DNA of 7,557 nucleotides from Bacteroidales bacterium. Lineage in GTDB: Bacteria; Bacteroidota; Bacteroidia; Bacteroidales; UBA3663. The stretch lies in the NCBI GenBank assembly GCA_016293065.1, contig JAEDEY010000093.1, forward strand, positions 1 through 7,557, read 5' to 3'. A program made the translations under genes and the position numbers. This document shows positions 1 through 7,036 of the stretch, one piece after another (position 1 is the stretch's first letter; every line of letters starts with the position of its first letter). The notes under the pieces are model-generated. The model worked only from the letters and a program-made list of their open reading frames with translations. It did not search any database and had not been told where the DNA came from.

Positions 1-1001
1 CTCCACACCAGCGACTCGCCTATCACCTCACTTCTCAACGACAGCTTCGATGCTCCAAACACCATGCGCGTATTGACGCTGCGCATTCGCATCGGAGTGA
101 GCGCGATGTAGAAATTGGTGAAGTTGATCATGCCTGTCAGCAGGATCAGGATTGCGATGGCAATGAGCAGAAGAAGCTGCGAATAGCTGCCGCTCTTGTA
201 GATGTTGCCTTCGTTGAGGAAATAGATGTCGGTGAACTTCGTCAGCTGGATTGGTGTCAGCCAGTTGTCGAATCGACTGAAGTCGTAGGTTGTGTTGAAA
301 TTATCCTCCACTGCCTTGCGATTGGCAGGATCGTCGAGCAGTACATAACAGATGAAGTTGGCTCCTCCATACTGACCTTCCTGCATGTGCAATGCCGAAA
401 TGAAGATAGCATTGTCAAACTGTGTGTTGCTTGGGAAGTCGCGATAGACACCCGTCACCGTTGCATTGCCGTTGGTTTCCTCCAGTCCAATATCCGACTC
501 TGCATGAATCATCTGTCCCAATGCGCTCTTGCCTGGATAGAGAACATTGGCAAGCGATTGAGGGATAATAGCCGAACAAGGCTGGCTGAGAGCGTCGATA
601 TCGCCTTCGACCATCTCGAGACCAAACACCTTGATGAACCCAGGAGTGGCATACTGCGCTTTCTTGGTAAAGCCTTCAGGATTGTCGCCTATAGTAGTGA
701 AACGACCGTCTTCATAAAAGGGAAAGAACGAACAGCCAGCAACGATATGTGGCGACGAGGCAATGATATCGTCGGAAAAGCCTCTTGGCAGGATGTTGCG
801 GAACATCGTGTCATCATCAATCTTGTCGGCACGATACACCCTGCTGGCTGTAGGGTGACAGGTATCGAACGTCAGTTCATACTCCACCTGATGACTGATG
901 ACCAGGAATGCCGTGAAGGCACAGGTCAGTCCGATGAAGTTAAGCACCAGCGACAGAGGGTACTGCCGCACAAGGTGCTTGATATTCTTGAGTATCATCA
1001 T
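1..1001 (-). CDS. ABC transporter permease, FtsX/MacB type, second of two (partial, C-terminus beyond the left edge)
   Basis: Reading leftward from the ATG at 1001, the frame stays open to the window edge and gives 333 residues. A hydrophobic helix lies at about residues 17-36. The signature FDTCHPTASRVYRADK at 45-60 resembles the FDxFHPxxxRIYRV start of the MacB-type periplasmic domain in Bacteroidota permeases. That extracytoplasmic domain runs to about 270 and contains VTGVYRDFPSNTQF at 182-195. A second helix follows at about 274-298, then VNTRMVFGAS at 309-318, matching the cytoplasmic xxIRKVxGAS motif of FtsX proteins that contacts the ATPase. Family members are usually near 790 residues with eight helices, so over half is missing here. 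A second ATG at 998 is an equally possible start. It begins 15 bases after the preceding permease stop, so it is probably co-transcribed and likely pairs with that permease. MacB-type permeases couple ATP hydrolysis to periplasmic movements that drive export; the substrate is unknown. Confidence 0.9.
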   Translation of the reverse strand, partial: MMILKNIKHLVRQYPLSLVLNFIGLTCAFTAFLVISHQVEYELTFDTCHPTASRVYRADKIDDDTMFRNILPRGFSDDIIASSPHIVAGCSFFPFYEDGRFTTIGDNPEGFTKKAQYATPGFIKVFGLEMVEGDIDALSQPCSAIIPQSLANVLYPGKSALGQMIHAESDIGLEETNGNATVTGVYRDFPSNTQFDNAIFISALHMQEGQYGGANFICYVLLDDPANRKAVEDNFNTTYDFSRFDNWLTPIQLTKFTDIYFLNEGNIYKSGSYSQLLLLIAIAILILLTGMINFTNFYIALTPMRMRSVNTRMVFGASKLSLRSEVIGESLVW

Positions 1002-1016
1002 ATTATCACTAATTAA

Positions 1017-3386
1017 TTATTCGTTTTTAAGACTATCTTTCGGATTGCCATTGGCAATGCGCAATGTGAGCATCATCTCAACCAGATAAATAGCGAGGAG
1101 TACAGCAACTCCTGTCACGGCAAACATCCACCAGTCGAGCGGCAATCGGTATTCGAACATCTGCAGCCACTCGCGCGAAGCCAAGACCGCTGCAATCTCA
1201 CCAACGATGATAGCAGGAATGGCAAGACGTGAGAAATCGCGGATCATGAGCGAGAGGAGACTCGTCACCGATGCTCCACACACCTTCCTGATGGCTATCT
1301 CCTTGCGACGGCGTTTCAGTTCGTCTGAAATATAGCCGATGAGTCCGATGGCAGCGATGACCGAAGCCAGGAGTGCAACGATCTTCAGCAGGTTCTTGAA
1401 GTGGATCTCGCCTTTCATCTTGTTGTTGAACAAGTCTTCGTAGATGTTCATCGTATATGAGTCGATCGACTGATATTCATGATACTTGGCATTGACCATA
1501 TCAAGATTAGCCTGACTCATGTCGTTGAGACGCAACATCGTTCGGAAACCACCATACATCCATTCCTCCTTGGCTATGTATTCCTTGATGCTCGTATAGA
1601 CAATCGGCTGGAACCGTCCCGACTCTGTGGTGCGAACATCGTCAACCACTCCGATGATGCGGTATCGGCCAATGATGTTGCCTTCGTTATCTCCCTGGCA
1701 TACAGTCTTTCCCAACGGATTTTCTGTCATGCCAGCCATCTCAAGGAAGCGTCTGTTGACCACTACATCCTCGTAAGGCGAAGTCTCGTCGAAGATTCTG
1801 CCTTCTATCAGCTTGATCTCCATCACGTCGAAGTAAGAATAAGACACTCCTTCCTTGACGAATGGGAAAACCACATTGCCCGACTTCTCGTCGATGAGCG
1901 GATTGTTGGGCATATAGCCGAAGCAAGGCAACGACCATGCCGTACCTGCCTTATCGACACATGGCAGAGCCTCAAAACTGCGTTCGGCATTGAAGAGCCC
2001 ATCGCCTCCGTGAACCAACAGACTCACAGTCACCATGTTCTTCGGGTTGTAGCCCAACTGTCCGTCCTGTAGCATCTTGATCTGACGGATTGAGACAAGC
2101 AGGAAGGCACAGGTGAAGCTCACACAGATCACTTCGAACACGAGTAGCGCCTGCTTCCAACCCTTGCGCTTGTCACTGATGCCACGGAAGGCTACAGTTG
2201 TAGGCACAGAGGCAAAGAGAGTTGCAGGGATGATGCCCGAACCCAGGAAGAAGGTCAGGACCACGAGCACTGTCACCCAGATATTCTGCATGGTGAAGAG
2301 ATTGACCACTGGACTGTCGATTGTAGTGGCAAGGATATCTCGCAGCATGTAGATGGTGACGACAGCAATCGCTCCGGCGGCTATCATGATGAAGAAGGTC
2401 TCCCACATGAACTGTGCCCAGATGTCGGATTGCGAGGCTGCTGTGCAACGCATCACGGCAATGGTACGGCTGCGGTTGACGAGCGACGATATTGACAGAA
2501 GGGCGTAGTTCAATGCACAGAGTATGAGCACCAGTATCGTGAGCACTGCAATGAAGTCCATATATTGACCCCTTGTTCCAACCATCACCTCTGCCCTCTT
2601 GACAGGCACCATCATGAACGACAATGCATACTTGTCGGCAACTTCGCGCAAGCCATATTTGTCGAGCATACCTCCATTCATCCACTCTTCCACAGCTTCT
2701 GCCGAAGCACCCTGACGCAACTTGATGTATGAGAAGTACTCGTTGGTACCTTCCCAACTGGTCTCTATATCATAGTTGACCTGATGACAACTTTCTGAGA
2801 CCAGGGCATCGAAGCGTCCGAGCGAGGTGTTATAAGGCACCTCGCGGAAAATGCCAGCCACTGTCTTTGGGTAATCGAGACCGTCTTTCAGCACCTTTCC
2901 TATTGGGTCCTCATCTCCAAATATTCTCTTTGCGGCTTCTTCCGAGATAAATACATTTCCAAAATCACCAAGTTTGCCCGGATCGCCTATAATGAGTCCG
3001 AAGTCGAGAACATTGAAGAACAATGTATCTACGCTATAGGTTGTCAGCTGGTGCTCTTTATCATCCTCGTCTTTCCATGCAAATGTCATCGAGCCATAGA
3101 TGCGTGTGCCTGTTTCGACCTCAGCACAATCCCTCATCAGCGAATGTGCCAGAGGGGCATGTGTGAGCTGATCGACTCCTCCGCCTTCCTTAGCGACATT
3201 GGTGAAGACCTTATACAGTCGCTCGTTGTCAGGAAGGAAGTTGTCGTAGTTGTAACGATAGTTGACATACGACAGGAGGAATACGCCTAAAGTCAAACCC
3301 AGAGCCAACGATATGATGCGTGTAATGACACGTCCCTTGTTGTGGGTCAGGCTGCTGAAGGCTATTTTTGCATTGATTGACTTCAT
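1017..3386 (-). CDS. ABC transporter permease, FtsX/MacB type, first of two (complete, 789 aa)
   Basis: This inner-membrane permease has the eight-helix double architecture common in Bacteroidota. A helix at about 22-41 is followed by a MacB-type periplasmic domain to about 270, beginning with YDNFLPDNERLYKV at 47-60. Three helices follow at about 278-300, 326-347 and 368-392. A fifth helix at 411-433 leads into a second periplasmic domain (about 440-660), and helices at about 667-687, 720-738 and 754-775 complete the second FtsX domain. The FtsX motif is well kept in the second half (RKEIAIRKVCGAS, 694-706) but degenerate in the first (RSRTIAVMRCTAAS, 305-318). The tail NPKDSLKNE (781-789) resembles the NPVKSLRxE ending usual in this family. 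It starts 32 bases after the ATPase stop. It likely forms a heteromeric pore with the next permease, driven by the adjacent ATPase. That pairing is inferred from gene order. Substrate unknown. Confidence 0.95.
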   Translation of the reverse strand: MKSINAKIAFSSLTHNKGRVITRIISLALGLTLGVFLLSYVNYRYNYDNFLPDNERLYKVFTNVAKEGGGVDQLTHAPLAHSLMRDCAEVETGTRIYGSMTFAWKDEDDKEHQLTTYSVDTLFFNVLDFGLIIGDPGKLGDFGNVFISEEAAKRIFGDEDPIGKVLKDGLDYPKTVAGIFREVPYNTSLGRFDALVSESCHQVNYDIETSWEGTNEYFSYIKLRQGASAEAVEEWMNGGMLDKYGLREVADKYALSFMMVPVKRAEVMVGTRGQYMDFIAVLTILVLILCALNYALLSISSLVNRSRTIAVMRCTAASQSDIWAQFMWETFFIMIAAGAIAVVTIYMLRDILATTIDSPVVNLFTMQNIWVTVLVVLTFFLGSGIIPATLFASVPTTVAFRGISDKRKGWKQALLVFEVICVSFTCAFLLVSIRQIKMLQDGQLGYNPKNMVTVSLLVHGGDGLFNAERSFEALPCVDKAGTAWSLPCFGYMPNNPLIDEKSGNVVFPFVKEGVSYSYFDVMEIKLIEGRIFDETSPYEDVVVNRRFLEMAGMTENPLGKTVCQGDNEGNIIGRYRIIGVVDDVRTTESGRFQPIVYTSIKEYIAKEEWMYGGFRTMLRLNDMSQANLDMVNAKYHEYQSIDSYTMNIYEDLFNNKMKGEIHFKNLLKIVALLASVIAAIGLIGYISDELKRRRKEIAIRKVCGASVTSLLSLMIRDFSRLAIPAIIVGEIAAVLASREWLQMFEYRLPLDWWMFAVTGVAVLLAIYLVEMMLTLRIANGNPKDSLKNE

Positions 3387-3418
3387 TTATTGCAGTTAAT
3401 AAAGGTATGATTCTATGC

Positions 3419-4099
3419 TTACAATTCGTTCTTGACGTCCGATACTATCTTTCCGTCGAAGAGGTCGATGGTGCGCTGAGCCATCGAAGCATCGCGCTGA
3501 GAGTGAGTCACCATGACGATGGTTGCTCCTTCCTTGTTGAGTTCCTGAAGCAGCTGCATCACCTCCTTGCCGTTCTTTGAGTCGAGGTTACCTGTAGGCT
3601 CATCGGCGAGCAGTAGCTTCGGATTTGCCACACATGCACGGGCAATGGCGACACGCTGCTGCTGACCACCCGAAAGCTGCTGTGGGAAGTGCTTGGCACG
3701 ATGACTGATGTTCATGCGCTTCAGCATCTCGGTCACTCTCTCCTTACGCTCGGCAGCTGGGATGTCCATGTAACGAAGCGGCAGCTCGATGTTGTCATAC
3801 ACGCTGAGCTCGTCGATGAGGTTGAAGCTCTGGAAGATGAAGCCTATGTTGCCCTTGCGGAACTTTGTGCGATCCTTTTCCTTGAGCTTTGCCACTTCTT
3901 CATTGCCAAACATATAAGAGCCTCCTGTCGGATTGTCCAACAGTCCGAGGATGTTGAGGAGTGTTGACTTGCCACATCCCGAAGGACCCATGATAGCTAC
4001 AAACTCACCGTCCTTGATTTCGAATGAAACACCATTGAGAGCTGTAGTCTCGATTTCTTCTGTTCTGAAGATCTTGCTGAGGTTTGATACTTTAATCAT
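3419..4099 (-). CDS. ABC transporter ATP-binding protein, MacB/LolD type (226 aa)
   Basis: This is a complete stand-alone cytoplasmic nucleotide-binding subunit of the MacB/LolD class. Every catalytic element is visible: Walker A GPSGCGKST at 38-46, Q-loop Gln90, signature LSGGQQQRVAIARA at 142-155, Walker B LLLADEPTGNLD at 162-173 with Asp166 and catalytic Glu167, and the switch His199. The DEPTGNLDSKNGKEVM stretch and a length near 226 residues are typical of ATPases that partner FtsX-type permeases (LolD, MacB, FtsE). In E. coli MacB the ATPase is fused to the permease, but here it is a separate gene, as is usual in Bacteroidota. It lies 41 bases after the adaptor gene and 32 bases before the first permease, which fixes its partners. 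It should hydrolyse ATP to power the exporter. LolD (lipoprotein release) is less likely because adaptor and TolC-type genes precede it. No strong Shine-Dalgarno is seen; the upstream bases are A/T-rich. Confidence 0.97.
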   Translation of the reverse strand: MIKVSNLSKIFRTEEIETTALNGVSFEIKDGEFVAIMGPSGCGKSTLLNILGLLDNPTGGSYMFGNEEVAKLKEKDRTKFRKGNIGFIFQSFNLIDELSVYDNIELPLRYMDIPAAERKERVTEMLKRMNISHRAKHFPQQLSGGQQQRVAIARACVANPKLLLADEPTGNLDSKNGKEVMQLLQELNKEGATIVMVTHSQRDASMAQRTIDLFDGKIVSDVKNEL

Positions 4100-4140
4100 A
4101 ATCGTATATTTTTAATCGTTAGTTATTTTCTATTAGATAA

Positions 4141-5400
4141 TTAGTTAAGAATTAGCACTTCATTGTCGCCAAAGTTGTCATAACCCGAGGTGATGACCTT
4201 CTCGCCTGGAGCGAGTCCTTCGAGCACCTCATAGTATTTCGGGTTCTGACGACCTATGCGGATCTCGCGTCTCACTGCCTTTGTGCCATCATCGTTGAGC
4301 ACATAAATCCACCTGCCACCAGTCTTCTGGAAGAATGAGCCACGAGGGATGAGGATTGCTGCCTCAGGCGAACCTAACTGGAGGTTGAGATAATAGGTCT
4401 GTCCGCTGCGGATATTCTCCGGCACATCGCCCTCGAACTTGAAGTCAGCCTTGAACTTTCCTTCGCGCACCTCTGGATAGACCTTGCGGAGCGATGCGCT
4501 GAAGGTTGCATCCTGTCGCTCGAAGGTTGCGTCGAGTCCAGGAATGACACGGTCGATATAGTGTTCATCGATCTGTGCTTCAATCTTATACGAACTCATG
4601 TCGCTGATCTGACCTATCTTGGTTCCTGCTCCGATGCTTTCGCCGAGCACAGCATCGAGGATTCCGAGCTGTCCATCGATAGGAGCCTTGATGGTGAGGT
4701 TGTCCTTGCGCTTGCGTATCATCTTCATGTTGAGCTGCATGTTCTCAAGGCTCTCGCGCATACGTTCCACCTGAATCGAACGGTAGAGGCTGTCCTGAAT
4801 CTCCTTCTCCGAGATGAGCTGGAACTTATCCATCGCGAGCTCGTAGTCCTCCTTGGCTTTCAGATAGTCTTCCTTGGCAATGAGCTTTTCTTCGTAGAGC
4901 GACTTCTGCTGCTCGTAGGTTCGCTTCAGGCGCTTCACGTTGAGCTGGTATTCCACTCTCGACTGACGCACGTTAAGTCGGTCCTGCTCCATCTGTATCT
5001 GTGTGTTGCGCAAGATGTTCTCCTTCTCAGCGAGCTCTGCCTCAGAGTTCAGGATCTGGAGGTCAAGGTTGTCGTTCGAGAGGCGAAGTATCTCGTCGCC
5101 TTTCTTCACCTGCGAACCTTCTTCGATCAGTATCTCTTCGACAATACCTCCTTCCACTGGGCTTATCTGTATTGTCACCAAAGGCTGAACCGTGCCGCTC
5201 AGACGTATATAGTCGTTAAACTCGCCCGATGTAACATTGCCCACAGTCACCGTATCGCCATTGATGCGCAGTGTGCTGTGACTTGGCGTCAGCATCACCC
5301 ATGCAATCAGTATCACCACTGCTCCACCTATCCACCAAGGCAAAGCCTTCTTTGTAAACCAAGCTCTCCAACCTGTTTTCTTTTCAATTATCTTGTCCAT
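4141..5400 (-). CDS. Membrane-fusion protein (HlyD/MacA-type periplasmic adaptor) of the exporter
   Basis: This adaptor bridges the inner-membrane permeases and the outer-membrane channel. From the ATG at 5400 it has 419 residues. A short basic N-terminus precedes one membrane anchor at about 19-37. The first half of a lipoyl domain follows (about 69-99, with SPVEGGIVEEILIEEGSQVKKGD), then a long charged coiled-coil hairpin (about 102-222). The second lipoyl half (IKAPIDGQLG, 227-236), a beta-barrel (about 261-335) and a membrane-proximal domain to the end complete the MacA/HlyD order. I chose 5400 because MDKIIEKK is, as I recall it, the usual N-terminus of Bacteroidota adaptors. An in-frame ATG at 5439 would add 13 residues and leave only 2 bases after the TolC stop, so it cannot be excluded. 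The hairpin tip (LYEEKLIAKEDY, 158-169) fits the TolC-contacting region, but the Arg of the RLS motif seems replaced by Thr151. The family assignment is firm; cargo is unknown. Confidence 0.93.
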   Translation of the reverse strand: MDKIIEKKTGWRAWFTKKALPWWIGGAVVILIAWVMLTPSHSTLRINGDTVTVGNVTSGEFNDYIRLSGTVQPLVTIQISPVEGGIVEEILIEEGSQVKKGDEILRLSNDNLDLQILNSEAELAEKENILRNTQIQMEQDRLNVRQSRVEYQLNVKRLKRTYEQQKSLYEEKLIAKEDYLKAKEDYELAMDKFQLISEKEIQDSLYRSIQVERMRESLENMQLNMKMIRKRKDNLTIKAPIDGQLGILDAVLGESIGAGTKIGQISDMSSYKIEAQIDEHYIDRVIPGLDATFERQDATFSASLRKVYPEVREGKFKADFKFEGDVPENIRSGQTYYLNLQLGSPEAAILIPRGSFFQKTGGRWIYVLNDDGTKAVRREIRIGRQNPKYYEVLEGLAPGEKVITSGYDNFGDNEVLILN

Positions 5401-5441
5401 AACGAAATGATTTTCTGATATTATGTTTATTTTTTTCATTG

Positions 5442-6806
5442 TTAATTTTGATAGAGATAGGCCTCTCCGTTATAGTATCTCACGACTGCGTCCTTGATTC
5501 GGAGTTTCAGCAGCGAGTTCATTCGCTCTGCCATTGCATTGAGATAAGTCTGCGAAGCCGTCTGGAACTCTATTGCCGAGAGCAGTCCGTTTTCATACTG
5601 CTTGGTGCTGAGCTCGAATGCTTCCTTCTGCACCTCTGCCAGTCGGTCGGCTTGGCGGAACTCTGCCTGTGCGCCATCGCGGTCGCTCACTGCTCTCACC
5701 ACCTCGTTCTCTATGTCGCGCATCTTCTGGTCGTATTCGGCTTCGGCACGTCTCAGGGCGTTCTTCTTGTTCTGCACCGATGTGCGACGGCGGAATTGGT
5801 CGAATATCGGGACATTGAGCGAAAGCTGTATGTATTCACCTCCATTGTTGCGGAACTGTTCGTTGAACGATACTGCCTTATATCCTTCTTTCCCTGGATA
5901 GGTATAATAGGTTGTTGACCATCCTGCATAGAAAGCCAATGTTGGCGAATAGGCACCGCGTGCGCTCTTGAGGTCGAGCATAGCCTTGCGTCGGTTCAAA
6001 GTGGCAATCTCTGCCGACGGCAGCTGATGTTTAGCCTGTTCCGAGAGTTCCGATGCAACCAGAGGAATGAGCAGAGGCTCAGTCACGTCGTGCACTATGT
6101 TAAGCTCGTCTCTCACTGGCCAGAACATCACGTCTTTCAATGTCAGCGTTGCCTGTTCCTTCTGGTTGTGAGCCGTGGTGCGCTTGTATTCTTTCTGCGC
6201 CATCTCCGATTCCATCTGCACCACGTCGGCGTGACTTTTCTGTCCGAGTTCTTCCTGTCGCTTCGCACGTTCGAGTGCCGTCTGCGCTGTCTGCACCTGT
6301 TCGGCAAGCACCTCCTCGAGCTTCGTGTAGTAGATCACGTTGTAGTAAGCCTCCATTGTCGCGAGGCAGATCTCGTCGCGCGTCTGCTGTTCCTTGCTCA
6401 CACCCATCCTTGCAGCCGTCTTCGCCATCCTCATGTTGTTGACCGACTGGAATCCATCGAAGAGAGTGAAACCCGCGTTGGCACTGTAGCCGTTGTAGAA
6501 GGTAGTCACATCATTATATGTATTGGTCTCAGGGTCGAGGTTTCGTCCATATTGGTTATAGGCGTAAGTCTGTGCCGTGATCTCTGGCGTGAACACCTTC
6601 ATGATGGCCTGTCGGCGAAGCCACTGCTCATCGTTGCGGTCGGCTGCCTCAATCCTCATCTTGGTCGAGTTGCTGACAGCATATTCCATGCATTCGCGCA
6701 GAGACATCGCTTTTGCCTGTCCCTCCTCCTGAGCCAGTGCCAACGAGGGAAGCATCCCAGCCATTACCAAGGCTGCCAGCAACGAGTTTCTATTGTTTTG
6801 TTTCAT
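5442..6806 (-). CDS. TolC-family outer-membrane efflux protein (454 aa)
   Basis: This is the outer-membrane exit channel of the exporter. From the ATG at 6806, residues 1-25 form a clean signal peptide: MKQNNRN, a hydrophobic core, then LALA before QEEG, with likely cleavage after Ala25. The mature protein shows the two-repeat plan of outer-membrane efflux proteins. The first repeat opens with MSLRECMEYAVSNS (34-47) and has strand region FTLFDGFQSVNN (103-114). The second has LSLNVPIFDQFRRRTS (318-333) and YENGLLSAIEFQTASQTYLNA (404-424). Both contain long Ala/Glu/Gln-rich helices expected of the periplasmic barrel. The reading frame extends 9 codons further to a TTG at 6833, but the ATG is preferred because the signal peptide starts there and AAGAAGGA lies just upstream. 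No lipobox cysteine is present, unlike NodT-type lipoproteins. It is first in the operon, 41 bases or less from the adaptor gene start, and its transcript would begin in the 6807-7036 region. Confidence 0.95.
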   Translation of the reverse strand: MKQNNRNSLLAALVMAGMLPSLALAQEEGQAKAMSLRECMEYAVSNSTKMRIEAADRNDEQWLRRQAIMKVFTPEITAQTYAYNQYGRNLDPETNTYNDVTTFYNGYSANAGFTLFDGFQSVNNMRMAKTAARMGVSKEQQTRDEICLATMEAYYNVIYYTKLEEVLAEQVQTAQTALERAKRQEELGQKSHADVVQMESEMAQKEYKRTTAHNQKEQATLTLKDVMFWPVRDELNIVHDVTEPLLIPLVASELSEQAKHQLPSAEIATLNRRKAMLDLKSARGAYSPTLAFYAGWSTTYYTYPGKEGYKAVSFNEQFRNNGGEYIQLSLNVPIFDQFRRRTSVQNKKNALRRAEAEYDQKMRDIENEVVRAVSDRDGAQAEFRQADRLAEVQKEAFELSTKQYENGLLSAIEFQTASQTYLNAMAERMNSLLKLRIKDAVVRYYNGEAYLYQN

Positions 6807-6816
6807 ATTCCTTCTT
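6807..6816 (-). promoter_or_regulatory. Ribosome-binding stretch supporting the ATG at 6806
   Basis: On the minus strand the bases just before the ATG read AAGAAGGAAT, a purine-rich stretch containing AAGGA. It is the clearest Shine-Dalgarno-like sequence among the operon genes, though its spacing is slightly short. It favours 6806 over the upstream in-frame TTG at 6833, which would translate through this stretch. Confidence 0.5.
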
Positions 6817-6857
6817 ATTATCAAAATTTTCAATAATTATTCTTCACCAAACATTAT

Positions 6858-6870
6858 GCACAAGGTGTGC
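6858..6870 (-). other. Small inverted repeat in the presumed 5' leader of the export operon
   Basis: GCACA at 6858-6862 and TGTGC at 6866-6870 are perfect 5-base inverted arms with a 3-base centre. If transcription starts near 6898, this could fold as a short hairpin about 50 bases before the TolC-family start codon. It is small enough to be chance, and it is not followed by a T-run, so it is not a terminator. Confidence 0.25.
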
Positions 6871-6904
6871 CAAACTTTGTATTCTATTGGTTTTCAGTAT
6901 TTTC

Positions 6905-6912
6905 CAAATTTA
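6905..6912 (-). promoter_or_regulatory. Candidate -7 element of the promoter for the export operon
   Basis: On the minus strand this reads TAAATTTG, an exact match to the Bacteroidota TAnnTTTG -7 element. No clean TTTG sits at the expected distance upstream; the nearest similar bases are TTTA at 6930-6933, only 17 away. The expected -33 zone (about 6930-6938) falls inside the first palindrome at 6928-6944, so a protein bound there would compete with RNA polymerase. The implied leader to the ATG at 6806 is about 90 bases. An alternative, AATGTTTG at 6848-6855, has one mismatch and no -33 partner. Confidence 0.45.
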
Positions 6913-6927
6913 TCGTTTGTGTAAATG

Positions 6928-6944
6928 TGTAAAGAATCTTTACA
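6928..6944. promoter_or_regulatory. Palindromic operator-like site 1 (TGTAAA-N5-TTTACA)
   Basis: The 17 bases TGTAAAGAATCTTTACA form a perfect palindrome with 8-base arms around one central base (6936). The size and symmetry suit a homodimeric helix-turn-helix regulator. It lies over the expected -33 region of the candidate export-operon promoter, which suggests repression. An extra half-site TGTAAA at 6920-6925 adjoins it, because TGTGTAAA is repeated directly at 6918-6925 and 6926-6933. The binding protein is unknown. Confidence 0.6.
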
Positions 6945-6947
6945 GCA

Positions 6948-6968
6948 GTTGTAAAAAGACTTTACAAC
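6948..6968. promoter_or_regulatory. Palindromic operator-like site 2 (TGTAAA-N5-TTTACA)
   Basis: GTTGTAAA at 6948-6955 and TTTACAAC at 6961-6968 are perfect 8-base inverted arms around a 5-base centre. The core TGTAAA-N5-TTTACA is identical in layout to site 1, and the two centres (6936 and 6958) are exactly 22 bp apart, about two helical turns, so both would face the same side of the DNA. Site 2 ends 12 bases before the -33 element of the plus-strand promoter, so a bound regulator could also affect the FAH-family gene. Confidence 0.6.
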
Positions 6969-6980
6969 GACCGAAAAATG

Positions 6981-7012
6981 TTTGGCAATTTGGCTAATAA
7001 TGCTTAACTTTG
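6981..7012 (+). promoter_or_regulatory. Bacteroidota-type promoter for the FAH-family gene
   Basis: TTTG at 6981-6984 and TAACTTTG at 7005-7012 are separated by 20 bases. This matches the -33 TTTG and -7 TAnnTTTG elements read by the primary sigma factor of Bacteroidota, at the usual spacing of about 19-21. Transcription would start around 7018-7020, leaving a leader of about 17-19 bases before the ATG at 7037. The match is exact at all fixed positions; the activity is inferred. Confidence 0.75.
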
Positions 7013-7036
7013 CCCCCAAAACCAAAACATAAGAGA

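Larger units (their letters stand above)
6807..7036. other. Divergent intergenic region between the export operon and the FAH-family gene
   Basis: These 230 bases separate two divergently read genes and are visibly richer in A and T than the coding sequence. From right to left they hold the plus-strand promoter (6981-7012), an array of inverted TGTAAA/TTTACA half-sites (6928-6966), a candidate minus-strand -7 element (6905-6912), a small hairpin in the presumed leader of the export operon (6858-6870) and a purine-rich ribosome-binding stretch next to 6806. I see no convincing small ORF, tRNA or riboswitch here. Confidence 0.8.

Noticed and set aside
387..1016. Plus-strand open frame of 209 codons
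   Set aside because: It lies antisense to the partial permease, whose minus-strand translation has clear family motifs. Its own translation shows no recognisable domain.
3400..3407. TACCTTTA on the minus strand as an internal promoter before the first permease
   Set aside because: It misses the final G of TAnnTTTG and has no TTTG at the proper distance. The 32-base gap is better explained as a within-operon spacer.
4561..5418. Plus-strand open frame of 285 codons
   Set aside because: It is antisense to the adaptor gene. Its Leu/Val/His-rich translation is what the complement of a Glu/Lys/Gln-rich coiled coil would give.
6027..6836. Plus-strand open frame of 269 codons
   Set aside because: It is the antisense shadow of the TolC-family gene, with no plausible domain, and it would run into the regulatory region.
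6928..6966. Assigning the palindromes to GlnR/TnrA or BirA
   Set aside because: The TGTNA-N7-TNACA layout fits GlnR/TnrA, but those are regulators of Gram-positive nitrogen control. BirA half-sites are similar but much further apart. No assignment is justified.
6928..6968. Palindromes read as a bidirectional terminator or RNA hairpins
   Set aside because: The stems are A/T-rich, lack a following T-run, and lie upstream of both predicted transcription starts between divergent genes where no terminator is needed.
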